A stretch of DNA of 61,964 bases from an uncultured Eggerthellaceae bacterium. Its GTDB lineage: Bacteria > Actinomycetota > Coriobacteriia > Coriobacteriales > Eggerthellaceae. The number at the start of each line of letters is the position of its first letter. The stretch's first letter is position 1. Of the stretch, positions 61,401 through 61,964 are shown piece by piece. The notes under the pieces are model-generated. The model did not search any database. It had not been told where the DNA came from and saw nothing but the letters and a program-made list of their open reading frames with translations. The DNA lies in assembly GCA_949840905.1 (NCBI GenBank), contig CATKXW010000012.1:1-61964 (forward strand). The letters run 5' to 3'. The position numbers and the translations under genes were made by a program.

Positions 61401-61899
61401 AGCCCACAACGGGATCCTCGTCGAACGAAAGCTCCGCCGACACCATGGGCACGGCCTTGGCGGATTCCAAGGACCGGGCTAGGAAGAAGCTGCGCACCGA
61501 CCCCTTCTGGGCGATAGGCTCTAAAGGTAACTGCTGATCGATGATGCTCTCCATCGGAGGGGCAGCATCCGAGCCGCCCTCCATGGTATCTGACACATCC
61601 TCCGAGGAAACGGCTGCGCTGTCCGCATCGGCAGAAGAGGCGTCACCGGAAAGATGATGCGAGAATCCTTCCGACGCTCCTTCCGCGCTAGACGCGATAC
61701 GGACAGCGCCCGAACCGCCCTCGGGAATGAGCGGCTGGCGAGATGGCGTAGCGAGCGCTTGGACGGGCAAGAGCCCGCAGACGAGCGATGCTGTAAGAAG
61801 TACGATCAAAAACTTGGGGGTCGATCTTGTTTTCGAAGAACGAGCAGCCTTAGAGACCGACCTTGTCCTCAGAATATGTGCGTCGATAGATGATCGCAT
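58417..61899 (-). CDS. Large repeat-containing surface protein
   Basis: 1160 residues. A twin-basic N-terminus and hydrophobic core ending ALATPS form a long signal peptide. Residues about 280-450 resemble degenerate leucine-rich repeats of the BspA type (SILVLSIPASVMSIEEGAF). Then come two copies of a ~115-residue module ending GFVCIGFSKTPSGAILSHLDPQAF / GYACLGFSKTPTGALLAHND, and three or more Listeria-Bacteroides (Flg_new) repeats with GYTFAGWDVTGASGAG and GYTFVGWDVTGAQGAG. The C-terminus lacks an anchor, and the frame appears shifted near its end. AAGGAG lies nine bases before the ATG. Adhesion is the usual role of such proteins. Confidence 0.85.
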   Translation of the reverse strand: MRSSIDAHILRTRSVSKAARSSKTRSTPKFLIVLLTASLVCGLLPVQALATPSRQPLIPEGGSGAVRIASSAEGASEGFSHHLSGDASSADADSAAVSSEDVSDTMEGGSDAAPPMESIIDQQLPLEPIAQKGSVRSFFLARSLESAKAVPMVSAELSFDEDPVVGSFEHEGMTFAIESGGESASLVAVDYAKLPRQLVEKQVLVIPSVVTPDGRTSYGVTRIAESAFASLTNEIADPAYMGAEGLFSDEGPFASMKDVLSEADGFPKFEGKEVGNDDEGSGVAADPLEGRIGILVLSIPASVMSIEEGAFSGSDTLQYLMVSEDSFEYASYDGALYDKDLSELLFVPEGRIGSVRIASSATTVDPEVLARCPLMDGVVADEVSGAFRSEDGRLYGKDSGELVYDPLNRENSSAVSTADVENRLATLNQKSAASSVTVYGNGGTLTKWTSPVSGSAVMNGTEFATVTEPLNGYTAYYDDDRGCYIDWFAGPEVMYRVQPTPRPGFVCIGFSKTPSGAILSHLDPQAFVAPATFYARWQKAVSVIANGGQLHVYKFSASGEILSSHVETGIFSMPRGGGGAYSVFSHGGKQVAWWYDSNVKYIVDAGRPPGYACLGFSKTPTGALLAHNDPQAFVEPETFYARWTPITYSLSYNDNGGSFSGKTGSYNIESSDFKLPTSGTRPGYTFAGWDVTGASGAGVAGNGTANVTVKRGTYGNLTATAKWTPVSYSFSWDPSGGVLSGQKTNYDIETGDYVLPAPTRTGYTFVGWDVTGAQGAGVVGNGTVSATVKKGTYGNLSARAKWVINTYHLSWNVPHGTHGNRTEDFTVEDCPITMGAAVADDGYAFTGWSGEGLAGNPASFVLDSSFLAGKGDGATLSLVAGFSPNPYTVRLHANDGTGDVVEHAVTYDAAVDAAAVPKRYGYAFSGYRTKEDDGSKGELYFGNDGVYVRDSGAWKGLSDIDLYACWTLIGDLEVPVMAPSAISFSVDRATGQASVTDGSSALSGLIRSSMPEEVPVASLALEGLKGSDGVSLAERLLGEGNPEKCVMEVVFSPGDPSSRTALLKLASSAGSAKDETVWEFSTTERPLIPSASSVASGTTGDDIVSDGLGNLARAGELPLSYALKTLPGFDVHKVPLADATDAVARIIFTVDLTGVERELF

Positions 61900-61964
61900 G
61901 GCGACCAGCTCCTTCCGGTGGTGTGGTTCTCGTCACACCGTGGAGGAAGCCCGTCTATGAAAGC

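Overview
The window is GC-rich, densely packed DNA from a Gram-positive bacterium. Strong AAGGAGG-type ribosome binding sites, lipobox lipoproteins, a four-cysteine S4, BspA/Flg_new-type surface proteins, an ABC-2/LytTR module and a RecJ-RecQ fusion suggest an anaerobic actinobacterium of class Coriobacteriia. That placement is inference; no 16S rRNA gene lies here. Most genes are on the minus strand, so operons mostly read from high to low coordinates. I saw no rRNA, tRNA, CRISPR array, intact insertion sequence or prophage.

Layout, low to high coordinates. 1-2833: start of a truncated gene, a secreted surface protein, and two small XRE regulators with conspicuous repeats in front of each. 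2847-7790: infA-rpmJ-rpsM-rpsK-rpsD-rpoA-rplQ (read right to left), then a small unknown gene and an ecfT without its ATPases. 8171-12497: a PhnD-PhnC-PhnE type ABC importer with a single-chain double permease, followed by a DUF2703 thioredoxin-like protein. 12736-16811: a lipoprotein, a YgiQ radical SAM protein and a trigger-factor relative without the ribosome-docking motif. 16970-24340: an FtsX-type ABC system with a coiled-coil insert, an ABC exporter and a metallo-hydrolase. 24395-30147: a RecJ-RecQ fusion translationally coupled to a bifunctional Rel. 30370-34127: an ABC-2 exporter with two paralogous permeases on opposite strands and a LytTR protein whose N-terminal half resembles a dead ABC ATPase. 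34153-42732: ppsR, an anion permease, and queD-queE-queC-queF running by overlapping codons into a hybrid histidine kinase and a solute-binding lipoprotein. 42775-51307: YigZ, ABC-F, MFS exporter, pth, a HipA-like kinase, prs and glmU. 51384-61899: a coiled-coil/double-psi barrel secreted protein, a small alarmone synthetase, comF, a membrane glycosyltransferase, ahcY, apbE and a 1160-residue repeat surface protein whose 3' end looks frameshifted.

The least explained elements are the nested palindrome and direct repeats at the XRE genes, the direct repeat in the phnD promoter, the ABC-2/LytTR module with its tandem repeat, the queuosine-kinase-binding protein operon, the trigger-factor relative, and the inverted repeat in the ahcY promoter. 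Many start codons were moved inward from the longest open frame on the basis of ribosome binding sites, overlaps or family-typical starts; each entry says so.
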